Below are positions 31,718 to 39,928 of a stretch of 64,000 bases of DNA, one piece after another (the stretch's first letter is position 1; every line of letters starts with the position of its first letter). The stretch lies in assembly GCF_030817015.1 (NCBI RefSeq), contig NZ_JAUSYS010000001.1:2108001-2172000 (forward strand), in the 5' to 3' direction. Below the pieces are notes generated by a model that was not told where the DNA came from, searched no databases, and saw only the letters and a program-made list of their open reading frames with translations. The position numbers and the translations under genes were made by a program. This stretch comes from Arthrobacter sp. V1I7. GTDB lineage: Bacteria > Actinomycetota > Actinomycetes > Actinomycetales > Micrococcaceae.

Positions 31718-33799
31718 CTAGGCGTGCCCGGCGGACTGCATCTGCCGGAGTTCCTTCTTCAGCTCGCCGACCTCGTCGCGCAGGCGGGCGGCGAGTTCGA
31801 ACTGGAGCTCCGCGGCGGCGGCGTGCATCTGTTCGGTCAGCTGTTCGATCAGTCCCACGAGGTCCTCGGCAGGAGCGGCCGCGAGCCCGTCGGCCCGGAC
31901 CTTGGAAGCGCCCTTGCCCTTGCCGCGTGCCTTGCCCGCGGCGGCCAGCAGTTCGCGGGTGTCCGCATCCTCCTTGGCGATCTGATCCGTGATGTCCGCG
32001 ATTTTCTTCCGCAGCGGCTGCGGATCGATCCCTTTTTCGGTGTTGTACGCGACCTGGATCTCGCGGCGGCGGTTGGTCTCGTCGATCGCCTTGGCCATGG
32101 AATCGGTGATGCGGTCCGCGTACATGTGGACTTCGCCGGAGACATTGCGTGCGGCACGGCCGATGGTCTGGATCAGCGAGGTCGCCGAGCGCAGGAACCC
32201 TTCCTTGTCCGCGTCCAGGATGCTCACAAGCGATACCTCCGGCAGGTCAAGGCCTTCACGGAGCAGGTTGATGCCCACCAGGACGTCGAAGACGCCCATC
32301 CGGAGTTCGCGGAGCAGTTCCACCCGGCGGAGGGTGTCGACGTCCGAGTGCAGGTATTCGACCTTGACGCCGTGGCCCAGCAGGTAATCGGTAAGATCCT
32401 CGGCCATCCGCTTTGTCAGGGTGGTGACCAGGACGCGTTCATTCTTTGCCGTGCGGGTCCGGATCTCACCCAGGAGGTCATCGATCTGGCCCTTGGTGGG
32501 TTTGACGATGACTTGGGGGTCGATCAGGCCGGTGGGACGGATGATCTGCTGGACGAAACCGTCGGACTTGCCGAGCTCGTACTTGCCCGGGGTGGCAGAC
32601 AGATAGACGGTCTGGCCGACGCGGTCCTGGAACTCGTCCCATTTGAGCGGCCGGTTGTCCATTGCCGAGGGCAGCCGGAAGCCATGGTCCACCAGGTTCC
32701 GCTTGCGGGACATGTCGCCCTCGTACATGGCGCCGATCTGCGGCACCGTCACGTGGGATTCATCAATGACCAGGAGGAAGTCGTCCGGGAAGTAGTCGAT
32801 GAGGCAGTGCGGCGCGGTCCCGCGGGCGCGGCCGTCGATGTGCGAAGAATAGTTCTCGATGCCGTTGCAGAAGCCCATCTGCTGCATCATCTCCAGGTCG
32901 TAGGTGGTGCGCATCCGGAGCCGCTGGGCTTCCACGAGCTTGTTCTGGCTCTCAAGCACCGCGAGCCGCTCGGCCAGTTCGTCCTCGATCCGCTTGATCG
33001 CCCGGCCCATGCGTTCCGGACCGGCCACGTAGTGCGAGGCCGGGAAGACGTACATCTCGGTCTCGTCCCGGAGGACCTCCCCGGTGAGCGGGTGCAGGGT
33101 GTAGATGTTCTCGATCTCGTCCCCGAAGAACTCGATCCGGATCGCCAGCTCCTCGTACATCGGGATGATTTCCACGGTGTCGCCGCGGACCCGGAACGTG
33201 CCGCGGTGGAAGTCCATGTCGTTCCGGGCGTACTGCATGGAGACGAACTTGCGCAGCAGGGCGTCCCGGTTCATCTCCGCCCCCTTGCGGAGGGTCACCA
33301 TGCCGGCAATGTATTCTTCCGGGGTGCCGAGGCCGTAGATGCAGGAGACGGTGGCCACCACGATCACGTCCCGCCGGGTCAGCAGCGCGTTCGTGGCGGA
33401 GTGCCGGAGTCGTTCCACCTCCTCGTTGACGGAGGAATCCTTCTCGATGAAGGTGTCCGTCTGCGCGACATAGGCCTCGGGCTGGTAGTAGTCGTAGTAG
33501 GAGACGAAGTACTCGACCGCGTTGTTCGGGAGCAGTTCGCGGAATTCGTTGGCCAGCTGCGCGGCGAGGGTCTTGTTCTGCACCATCACCAGGGTGGGCC
33601 GCTGGACCTGTTCGACCAGCCAGGCCGTCGTAGCGCTCTTGCCGGTACCGGTGGCTCCGAGCAGCACCACGTCCTTTTCGCCGCCCTTGATGCGCTCGGT
33701 CAGTTCGGCGATGGCAGTCGGCTGGTCACCCGCCGGCTGGAACTCGCTGATGACCTCGAACGGCGCCACGACACGGTTGATCTCCTGGGCAAGACTCAT
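31718..33799 (-). CDS. uvrB: UvrABC excision nuclease subunit B
   Basis: UvrB is the damage-verifying helicase of nucleotide excision repair. The 693-residue product has Walker [15 protein letters not shown] near residue 45, the beta-hairpin '[11 protein letters not shown]' near residue 93, the DESH Walker B in [11 protein letters not shown], helicase motif VI 'QTIGRAARN', and a C-terminal UVR motif '[28 protein letters not shown]' that binds UvrC. The ATG follows a TAAATT hexamer by 6 bases with no Shine-Dalgarno. It lies 40 bases downstream of coaE, which is transcribed the same way. Confidence 0.97.
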   Translation of the reverse strand: MSLAQEINRVVAPFEVISEFQPAGDQPTAIAELTERIKGGEKDVVLLGATGTGKSATTAWLVEQVQRPTLVMVQNKTLAAQLANEFRELLPNNAVEYFVSYYDYYQPEAYVAQTDTFIEKDSSVNEEVERLRHSATNALLTRRDVIVVATVSCIYGLGTPEEYIAGMVTLRKGAEMNRDALLRKFVSMQYARNDMDFHRGTFRVRGDTVEIIPMYEELAIRIEFFGDEIENIYTLHPLTGEVLRDETEMYVFPASHYVAGPERMGRAIKRIEDELAERLAVLESQNKLVEAQRLRMRTTYDLEMMQQMGFCNGIENYSSHIDGRARGTAPHCLIDYFPDDFLLVIDESHVTVPQIGAMYEGDMSRKRNLVDHGFRLPSAMDNRPLKWDEFQDRVGQTVYLSATPGKYELGKSDGFVQQIIRPTGLIDPQVIVKPTKGQIDDLLGEIRTRTAKNERVLVTTLTKRMAEDLTDYLLGHGVKVEYLHSDVDTLRRVELLRELRMGVFDVLVGINLLREGLDLPEVSLVSILDADKEGFLRSATSLIQTIGRAARNVSGEVHMYADRITDSMAKAIDETNRRREIQVAYNTEKGIDPQPLRKKIADITDQIAKEDADTRELLAAAGKARGKGKGASKVRADGLAAAPAEDLVGLIEQLTEQMHAAAAELQFELAARLRDEVGELKKELRQMQSAGHA

Positions 33800-33805
33800 G
33801 CATCT

Positions 33806-33811
33806 AATTTA
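33806..33811 (-). promoter_or_regulatory. -10 element TAAATT for leaderless uvrB
   Basis: TAAATT on the minus strand, 6 bases before the uvrB ATG. It lies in the 40-base coaE-uvrB gap, so uvrB has its own promoter besides any read-through. Confidence 0.55.
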
Positions 33812-33839
33812 CCGCCGGGCGGCGACAAGAATTCGGGAT

Positions 33840-35153
33840 TCAGCTTTGGGCGGTACCGGGTCCGGCTCCCGAGGAGCCCCGGGTCCCCGTGCCGGTTCCT
33901 TCCGCTGTGCCGCCCGCTACGCCCGCCGCTGTTCCGGCGGCTGCGCCGTACGACGGCGGCTGCCAGCCCGTGCGCTGCGCCCAGGCCTCCATCCGTGGGG
34001 CGGCATAGTCGGTGAACCAGCTCTCCTTGTCGGCAGCGTATCCGGCAGTGGACTTGTCCGCGACGTGACGCCTGGCAACCCGGCGCTTTTCGGCCAGGTA
34101 ATCAACCCGGGCGGCGGCGTCGTCGCGCAGCCAATCGCGGAAGCAGAGCGCAAAACGCCAGCCCGGCGACCCTGCGGCCCGGATGTGGACGTTGACGGCC
34201 CGGCCGGGGTCCGCATTGCCGTGCAGCCGCTTGACCCAGTCGGCCGGGTCCGGATGGGCCGGCTTGGGATTGTCCGAGACGGTCCCCGGCCAGCGCGGGA
34301 ACCCGGCTTCGGCCAGCAGCGGTGCGATCCGGTCCGCGGCGGCCATGTCCCACACGCCGAGCTGGAGGTCGAGAACGTCCTTGGCGTCGAGCCCGGGAAC
34401 GGCAGTGGAGCCGACGTGGTCCAGCGCCACGATCTCCTGCGGGGCCGCTGCCTGCAGGCGCGCGATCAGCCGTCCGGCCTGCGCCGGCCAGTCCGGTTTG
34501 GCCGTCGTGATCACTGGCCCGCCCGTCCGGGGGGCGACACGGCGGTCCTTCAGATTTGCTGCGAAGGGTACCAGCCGGAACTTCCAGAGCCGGTCCACGG
34601 CGTCGCGCAGTTCCTCTTTTGAACCCGAGTTGTCCAGCACGACGTCGGCAGCGGCCAACCGGTCCTCCCGCGAGGCCTGGGCAGACATTCTGGCGTGGGC
34701 GTCCTCTTCGGTCATATGCCGGTGTTGCACCATCCGCTGCACCCGGACCGCGTCCGGAGCGTCCACCACCAGGACCAGATGGAAGTGGCTTCCCTGCCCG
34801 GTTTCCACCAGGAGCGGGATGTCCTGGACCACGACGGCCCCCGCCGGGGCACCGGCCACCAGCGCGGCGGCGCGCTCCCGGACGAGGGGATGGACGATGC
34901 CGTTCAGCACCGCGAGGCGTTCCGGGTCGCCGAAGACCAGGGCTCCCAACCGGGGGCGGTCTAGGTGGCCGTCCGGTGTCAGGATTCCGGAGCTGAACGC
35001 TTCGACGACCCGCGCCAGTCCGGAACTCCCCGGCTCGACGACTTCCCGCGCAAGCGCGTCGGCGTCGACCAGCACCGCGCCGAGATCGCGCAGGCGCGAG
35101 GCAACCACTGACTTCCCTGAGGCTATGCCGCCCGTTAACCCGATCTTCAGCAC
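33840..35153 (-). CDS. coaE: Dephospho-CoA kinase fused to a GrpB/UPF0157 domain
   Basis: The N-terminal ~200 residues are dephospho-CoA kinase, the last step of coenzyme A synthesis: P-loop GLTGGIASGKS at residues 6-16, 'DADALAREVVEPG', and 'QDIPLLVETG'. Residues about 215-400 form a GrpB-like nucleotidyltransferase-fold domain (VALDHVGSTAVPGLDAKDVLDLQ, 'VNVHIRAAGSPGWRFALCFRDWLR'). The last 40 residues are Gly/Ala/Thr-rich low complexity. This fusion is known in actinobacteria including Mycobacterium. The GTG start lies 6 bases from a TAGTCT hexamer that overlaps the divergent yigZ-like promoter. Confidence 0.93.
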   Translation of the reverse strand: MLKIGLTGGIASGKSVVASRLRDLGAVLVDADALAREVVEPGSSGLARVVEAFSSGILTPDGHLDRPRLGALVFGDPERLAVLNGIVHPLVRERAAALVAGAPAGAVVVQDIPLLVETGQGSHFHLVLVVDAPDAVRVQRMVQHRHMTEEDAHARMSAQASREDRLAAADVVLDNSGSKEELRDAVDRLWKFRLVPFAANLKDRRVAPRTGGPVITTAKPDWPAQAGRLIARLQAAAPQEIVALDHVGSTAVPGLDAKDVLDLQLGVWDMAAADRIAPLLAEAGFPRWPGTVSDNPKPAHPDPADWVKRLHGNADPGRAVNVHIRAAGSPGWRFALCFRDWLRDDAAARVDYLAEKRRVARRHVADKSTAGYAADKESWFTDYAAPRMEAWAQRTGWQPPSYGAAAGTAAGVAGGTAEGTGTGTRGSSGAGPGTAQS

Positions 35154-35159
35154 TCCCCC

Positions 35160-35169
35160 AGACTAAACT
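35160..35169. promoter_or_regulatory. Overlapping divergent -10 elements for coaE and the yigZ-like gene
   Basis: The 22-base gap 35154-35175 holds TAGTCT on the minus strand (35165-35160) 6 bases from the coaE GTG, and TAAACT on the plus strand (35164-35169) 6 bases from the GTG at 35176. The two hexamers share two bases, so both promoters cannot be occupied at once. Confidence 0.65.
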
Positions 35170-35175
35170 GATCCG

Positions 35176-35874
35176 GTGGCAGATGATGCAGTGATCGCGG
35201 AGAGCCGGGCCACGGCGTACACGACGCTGGCCGAACCGGAGTTCCGGCACGAGTTTGAGGTCAAGCGTTCCCGGTTCATCACCGTGCTGCACCGCACGGG
35301 AGACGAGGAACGGGCCCGGTCGGTGCTGGCCGGGCTCCGCAAGGAATTTTACGATGCACGGCACCACTGCTCGGCGTTCGTCCTGGGGGCAGACCGGAGC
35401 GTGCAACGCTCCAATGACGACGGCGAGCCCTCCGGGACGGCCGGCGCCCCGATGCTGGAGGCGCTGCTCAAACGTGAGACCGCTCCCGGGGTGACGGACC
35501 TCAGCGACGTGACGGCCGTCGTCGTACGCTATTTCGGCGGAATCCTGCTCGGCGCGGGCGGACTGGTACGGGCCTACTCCGAATCCGTGTCCGCTGCCCT
35601 GGACCAGACGCGGCTGGTGAAACGGCGACGGCTGCGCATCTGCGCCGTTCCAGTGCCGCACACGGCGGCGGGCCGGCTGGAAAATGACCTGCGCGCCGCG
35701 GGCTATGTCATGGCGGACACGAGTTACGAGGCGCAGAATACTACTCTCAGGATCGCCCTGCCGGACGATCCGGCCGGGCTGGACGAGGCCGCTGAGCGGC
35801 TCGCGGGCCTGTCAGCGGGACGCGCGGTGCTGGTGCCCGGAGAAACGGAGTGGGTCGATGTCCCCATCAGCTGA
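35176..35874 (+). CDS. YigZ/IMPACT-family protein
   Basis: The 232-residue cytosolic protein matches the YigZ family: 'EFEVKRSRFITVL' near residue 33, 'DARHHCSAFVLG', the signature DDGEPSGTAGAPML near residue 83, and 'VVRYFGGILLGAGGLVRAYS'. The C-terminal domain has the UPF0029-type ferredoxin-like fold. Homologues of eukaryotic IMPACT are widespread in bacteria but their biochemical role is unsettled. GTG start, apparently leaderless. The 3' end overlaps the next gene by 17 bases. Confidence 0.9.
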   Translation: MADDAVIAESRATAYTTLAEPEFRHEFEVKRSRFITVLHRTGDEERARSVLAGLRKEFYDARHHCSAFVLGADRSVQRSNDDGEPSGTAGAPMLEALLKRETAPGVTDLSDVTAVVVRYFGGILLGAGGLVRAYSESVSAALDQTRLVKRRRLRICAVPVPHTAAGRLENDLRAAGYVMADTSYEAQNTTLRIALPDDPAGLDEAAERLAGLSAGRAVLVPGETEWVDVPIS

Positions 35875-36379
35875 GTTGTCCCTTACCGTGTCGCTCGTGG
35901 ATGTCGGGGAGGACGTGCTGGAGCACCTCCTGGCTGTCGCGATCCGGGACGCCGATGCCGACGAGGTGACGCCACCGCTGGGCAGCGGGGCCGGCTGGAG
36001 CTCGGAGCGGATCAGCTGGTTCCGCGGATACCACCACGCGGCGTCAGGGCTCGACGGCCCCGCACAGCAGAAGAGCTGGGCCATCCGCTGCGACGGGGAG
36101 CTGGCCGGCTCCATCCGGCTCAGGTGGACGGGACCGGGGACTCTCGAAACCGGGATCTGGATGGCGCGGGGCTGGCGCGGCCGGGGTATCGGCCACGAGG
36201 CCCTGCGGCAGGTGAAGGCCCACGCCGCGGCCTCCGGCGCCACCGGATTGGACGCTGACACGACCGCCGGCAACGGCGCGGCGCTCGCCCTGCTGCGCGG
36301 GGCCGGCGCCGAGCTGGTGTTCGCCGCAGCATCCGGCGCCGCGGCGGTGCCGGTGAAGGCCCGCATCCCGCTGCTCTGA
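35858..36379 (+). CDS. GNAT-family N-acetyltransferase
   Basis: A 173-residue acetyltransferase of the RimJ/RimL-like type, starting MSPSAELSLTVSLVDVGEDV. The acetyl-CoA site is 'GIWMARGWRGRGIGHEALRQVKAHA' near residue 100, followed by 'LDADTTAGNGAALALLRGAGAE'. GGAG lies 8 bases before the ATG, inside the end of the yigZ-like gene, so the two are co-translated. Substrate unknown. Repeat array A follows 15 bases after the stop. Confidence 0.8.
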   Translation: MSPSAELSLTVSLVDVGEDVLEHLLAVAIRDADADEVTPPLGSGAGWSSERISWFRGYHHAASGLDGPAQQKSWAIRCDGELAGSIRLRWTGPGTLETGIWMARGWRGRGIGHEALRQVKAHAAASGATGLDADTTAGNGAALALLRGAGAELVFAAASGAAAVPVKARIPLL

Positions 36380-36394
36380 CGCGGGCTCCCCCAC

Positions 36395-36770
36395 GTGCAC
36401 CCCCGGGGGACATGCCCCATGCTCCCCTCGACCGCTGGACACAGTGCCCAAGTGCCCATTCTTCGAGCCCAGGACTGGGCATGTCCTCCCGTGATTCCTG
36501 CCAGGGGCATGTCCTCCGGGGCCACGCCCGCGGCATGGACATGCCCAGCCTTGGGCCATGCCGCTGGGCATAGACCCATGGTGCCCATTCCCCGGACCCA
36601 GGACTGGACATGTCCCCCCCGTAGGTCCCACACCCGTGGCATGGACATGCCCAGCCTTGGGCCACGCCGCTGGGCATAGACCCATGGTGCCCATTCCCCG
36701 GACCCAGGACTGGACATGTCCCCCCGTGATTCCTCCCAGGACTGGACATGTCCTCCCGAGTTCCGCGAGG
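36395..36770. repeat. Palindromic repeat array A (GGACATGYCC family)
   Basis: A gene-free stretch between two convergent genes. It contains two near-identical tandem units of about 106 bp (for example TAGACCCATGGTGCCCATTC at 36571 and 36677) plus diverged partial units. The units are rich in GGACATGTCC, a perfect 10-bp palindrome, and its variant GGACATGCCC/GGGCATGTCC. The 18-mer CCAGGACTGGGCATGTCC at 36469-36486 recurs, reverse-complemented, in every unit of array B about 23 kb away. Open frames through it are repetitive and not credible as genes. Confidence 0.85.
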
Positions 36771-36800
36771 GTCAACGCGGCCCGGGCGTCTTGATGCAAA

Positions 36801-36831
36801 AGCGGGCCCCTGCATATGGCAGGGGCCCGCT
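36801..36831 (-). terminator. rpsA intrinsic terminator
   Basis: Perfect 13-bp GC-rich stem (AGCGGGCCCCTGC 36801-36813 with 36819-36831), 5-nt loop, followed on the minus strand by TTTT (36800-36797). It starts 38 bases after the rpsA stop. Confidence 0.9.
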
Positions 36832-36868
36832 TGAGTCAGCCCTCGATCGCTCGGGAGCTGGCGGCAAA

Positions 36869-38344
36869 TTAGTTGCCGGTCAGCTTCTCGCGCAGTGCTG
36901 CAAGAGCCTCGTCCGAAGCAAGCGTGCCTGCACCGGTCTCGGTTGCAGCCGGCTCGGAGGAGTAGCTGGTGGTGCCGGAGTCGCTCTCGCCGGACGTTGC
37001 AGCTGCAGCGTCGTCGGCAGCGTGCTGGGCAACCTGCTTCTTGTGTGCTTCCCAGCGGGTCTGGGCGTCAGCGTACTGCTGCTCCCAGACGGCGCGCTGC
37101 GTCTCGTAGCCTTCAAGCCACTCGTTGGACTCCGGGTCGAAGCCCTCCGGGTACTTGTAGTTGCCTTCTTCGTCGTACTCAGCGGCCATGCCGTAGAGAG
37201 CCGGATCGAATTCGGTGCTCTCAGCGTCAACGCCCTCGTTAGCCTGCTTGAGGGAGAGGGAGATGCGGCGACGCTCGAGGTCGATGTCGATGACCTTGAC
37301 GAACAGCTCGTCACCAACGGACACAACCTGCTCGGCCAGCTCAACGTGGCGGACTGCGAGCTCGGAGATGTGGACCAGGCCTTCGATGCCGTCTTCAACG
37401 CGGACGAACGCGCCGAACGGAACCAGCTTGGTGACCTTACCCGGAACAACCTGCCCGAGGGCGTGGGTGCGGGCGAAGGTCTGCCACGGATCTTCCTGCG
37501 TAGCCTTGAGCGACAGGGAAACACGCTCGCGGTCCAGGTCGACCTCGAGAACCTCGACGGTGACTTCCTGGCCGACTTCGACAACCTCGGACGGGTGGTC
37601 GATGTGCTTCCAGGACAGCTCGGAAACGTGTACCAGGCCGTCTACGCCGCCCAGGTCCACGAAGGCACCGAAGTTGACGATGGAGGAAACGACGCCGGGA
37701 CGAACCTGGCCCTTTTCCAGCTTGTTGAGGAACGTGGAGCGGACCTCGGACTGGGTCTGTTCGAGCCAGGCACGGCGGGACAGCACAACGTTGTTGCGGT
37801 TCTTGTCCAGCTCGATGATCTTGGCTTCGATCTGCTGACCGATGTACGGAGCAAGGTCGCGCACACGGCGCATCTCGACGAGGGATGCGGGCAGGAAGCC
37901 GCGCAGACCGATGTCGAGGATAAGACCACCCTTGACAACCTCGATGACGGTACCGGTGACAACACCGTCTTCTTCCTTGACCTTCTCGATGTCGCCCCAG
38001 GCACGCTCGTACTGAGCACGCTTCTTGGAGAGGATCAGGCGGCCTTCTTTGTCTTCCTTGGTGAGCACCAGGGCTTCGACCAGATCGCCGACGGAGACGA
38101 CGTCTCCGGGATCAACATCGTGTTTGATGGAAAGCTCACGGGAGGGAATGACACCTTCGGTCTTGTAACCGATGTCGAGCAGAACTTCATCGCGGTCAAC
38201 CTTGACGACGGTACCTTCGACGAGATCTCCGTCGTTGAAGTACTTGATGGTGGCGTCGACTGCTGCGAGGAAGTCCTCAGCGGTACCGATGTCGTTAATG
38301 GCGACTACGGGGGTACCGGGCTTCTCGGTGGAGGTGATGGTCAT
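36869..38344 (-). CDS. rpsA: 30S ribosomal protein S1
   Basis: The 491-residue protein has four S1 RNA-binding domains: starting near residues 35 (GDLVEGTVVKVDRDEVLLDIG), 120, 205 (GQVRPGVVSSIVNFGAFVDLG) and 290 (GQVVPGKVTKLVPFGAFVRVEDG), the compact actinobacterial form. An acidic, Ala/Ser-rich tail of about 110 residues contains 'DPALYGMAAEYDEEGNYKYPEGFDPE', a conserved actinobacterial C-terminal motif. S1 binds mRNA 5' regions and aids initiation. It has its own consensus promoter and a strong terminator, and is transcribed alone. Confidence 0.97.
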   Translation of the reverse strand: MTITSTEKPGTPVVAINDIGTAEDFLAAVDATIKYFNDGDLVEGTVVKVDRDEVLLDIGYKTEGVIPSRELSIKHDVDPGDVVSVGDLVEALVLTKEDKEGRLILSKKRAQYERAWGDIEKVKEEDGVVTGTVIEVVKGGLILDIGLRGFLPASLVEMRRVRDLAPYIGQQIEAKIIELDKNRNNVVLSRRAWLEQTQSEVRSTFLNKLEKGQVRPGVVSSIVNFGAFVDLGGVDGLVHVSELSWKHIDHPSEVVEVGQEVTVEVLEVDLDRERVSLSLKATQEDPWQTFARTHALGQVVPGKVTKLVPFGAFVRVEDGIEGLVHISELAVRHVELAEQVVSVGDELFVKVIDIDLERRRISLSLKQANEGVDAESTEFDPALYGMAAEYDEEGNYKYPEGFDPESNEWLEGYETQRAVWEQQYADAQTRWEAHKKQVAQHAADDAAAATSGESDSGTTSYSSEPAATETGAGTLASDEALAALREKLTGN

Positions 38345-38499
38345 GTAGTAGGGGCTCCGTTGTGGATAGTTAGTCGGTCAGGGAAACCACTTCGCCCGCA
38401 CTATGGAATGCAAGCCAAACGCACGGCGTCTCAACTGCGATCAGCCGGGTCTTCCTGATTTGTGGATTGTAGATGCGCGCACGTAGTCCACGCCCGCTT

Positions 38500-38529
38500 A
38501 GTCTAGTCGTTTACGTCAACGCCGGTCAA
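38500..38529 (-). promoter_or_regulatory. rpsA sigma-A promoter
   Basis: On the minus strand: -35 TTGACC (38529-38524), 18-bp spacer, -10 TAGACT (38505-38500), close to the housekeeping consensus. It leaves a 5' leader of roughly 150 bases before the ATG at 38344, long enough for translational autoregulation as known for S1, but no specific structure was identified. Confidence 0.75.
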
Positions 38530-38575
38530 AGCGCAACGGGTGGCCGAGCGGTCCGGCGGGGCGCCCGTTTTCCGT

Positions 38576-39862
38576 TCAGAAGTGGGTGAGGCAGTGCGGT
38601 GCGCGCTCGACGGCGAACATCCGCCGGGCGGTCAGCGCTGCTCCGGCGGCGCGCTGGCTGATCCGGCCGGCAGCGGCAAGCGTGACCGGGCAGACACCGC
38701 CGAGGTAGATGGAGCCCAGCGCCGCGACGTCCATGACCAGATCCGTTCCGCGGTCCTCCCCCACCCGGGTGACGGTGGCGTCGCCGTCGCGCACCACCAG
38801 CTCGAACGTCCCGCCGGCAAGTCCGAGGCCGTCCAGGATCCGCAGGACGAGGGTGCCGTCCGCGGTATAGCGGCGCGCCGCCAGGGCCGCCGCGGTGTCC
38901 AGGATCCTGAGCCAGAGCATGTCGCGGTGGTCCGAGGCCTCGATGCAGCGCGCGTCCTCCAGCGCCCAGCCCAGCGGATCGTCAACCGGTGACTCCTGCC
39001 AGCTGACCCGCTCCACCAGGTCGATGCTGCCCAGGAACTGCCACAGCTCCAGATACGCTGCGTCGGTGGCAGCCAGCAGGTCCACAATCTTGACCATCGG
39101 AGGTTTGGCCTCCCAGCCGGCAAACTTGTAGGAAACGTAGCCGTCCACAGTACCGTCGGCGTCGTAGTGCAGGGCGCACTTGACCGCGCCGTCCTCGGAA
39201 CCGTCTTTGGACCAGGCCCCGGAAACCCTTTGCCGGTACGCCTCCTGACGGCCCAGCGAACCGGGAGTATGCCGGTGGACGCGGGCAAACACCTCGGGGG
39301 CGAGGTCCAGCAGAACCCTGGGGTCGGCGATTTCCACCCGGCCGGTGGCGCCATGCCGGAGCCGGAACCGCGGCCCGGTATCCACCTGGATGATGCGTTC
39401 AAAGGTGGCGACGCCGTAGCCGAATCGTTCGTAGATCGACGCTTCCGAGGCCGTCAGGGCGGCTACGGCCATCCCGTCAGCGCGGGCGGCCGTCAGGTCC
39501 TCCGTCATCATCCGGCGCAGCAGCCCCTGGCGGCGGTGCGTGCCGCGCACCGTAACGGAGGTGACCATGTGGGCCGGCAGCTGCCGGCCGTAACCGATGT
39601 TCAGCTCCTTCCGAAAGGTCGCGAAGGTGGCGACTGGAACGTCCCTGGCCAGGGAGTGGGCCGCCACCTCACCCTGGTAGACCCCGGTCAGTTCCCGGTT
39701 GTCCACCCGGTTCATGGCCAGGAGCTTGTCCACGAACTCTTCCTTGTGCCGGTCGTCGTAGAAGCCGACGCCGACGCCGCGGAGCCACTCCGCGCCCGCG
39801 GCGTAGCCCGGTCCGTCCTTCTCTGCCGCCCGGAACCGCCTGATCTCGTACTGCCCTGCCAC
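38576..39862 (-). CDS. Eis-like GNAT N-acetyltransferase
   Basis: The 428-residue protein matches the Eis family (two GNAT domains plus an SCP2-like C-terminal domain). 'VTSVTVRGTHRRQGLLRRMMTEDL' near residue 90 is the acetyl-CoA site; 'ALTASEASIYERFGYGVATF' is another family hallmark, and the C-terminus ends 'HCLTHF', providing the terminal carboxylate used as base in Eis. Mycobacterial Eis acetylates aminoglycosides and host kinase; the natural substrate here is unknown. GTG start, with GGGGGA upstream. It follows polA by 66 bases if polA is intact. Confidence 0.85.
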   Translation of the reverse strand: MAGQYEIRRFRAAEKDGPGYAAGAEWLRGVGVGFYDDRHKEEFVDKLLAMNRVDNRELTGVYQGEVAAHSLARDVPVATFATFRKELNIGYGRQLPAHMVTSVTVRGTHRRQGLLRRMMTEDLTAARADGMAVAALTASEASIYERFGYGVATFERIIQVDTGPRFRLRHGATGRVEIADPRVLLDLAPEVFARVHRHTPGSLGRQEAYRQRVSGAWSKDGSEDGAVKCALHYDADGTVDGYVSYKFAGWEAKPPMVKIVDLLAATDAAYLELWQFLGSIDLVERVSWQESPVDDPLGWALEDARCIEASDHRDMLWLRILDTAAALAARRYTADGTLVLRILDGLGLAGGTFELVVRDGDATVTRVGEDRGTDLVMDVAALGSIYLGGVCPVTLAAAGRISQRAAGAALTARRMFAVERAPHCLTHF

Positions 39863-39928
39863 GTACTTCCCCCTGTGAAAAGAACTGCCGGTGAATCCCG
39901 CCGCCCGGCAAAGCCGGGGCGGAACAGC

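Noticed and set aside
36395..36770. GGACATGCCC/GGGCATGTCC looks like a p53 response element
   Set aside because: The match to a eukaryotic consensus is coincidental in bacterial DNA; the palindrome is real but p53 is irrelevant.
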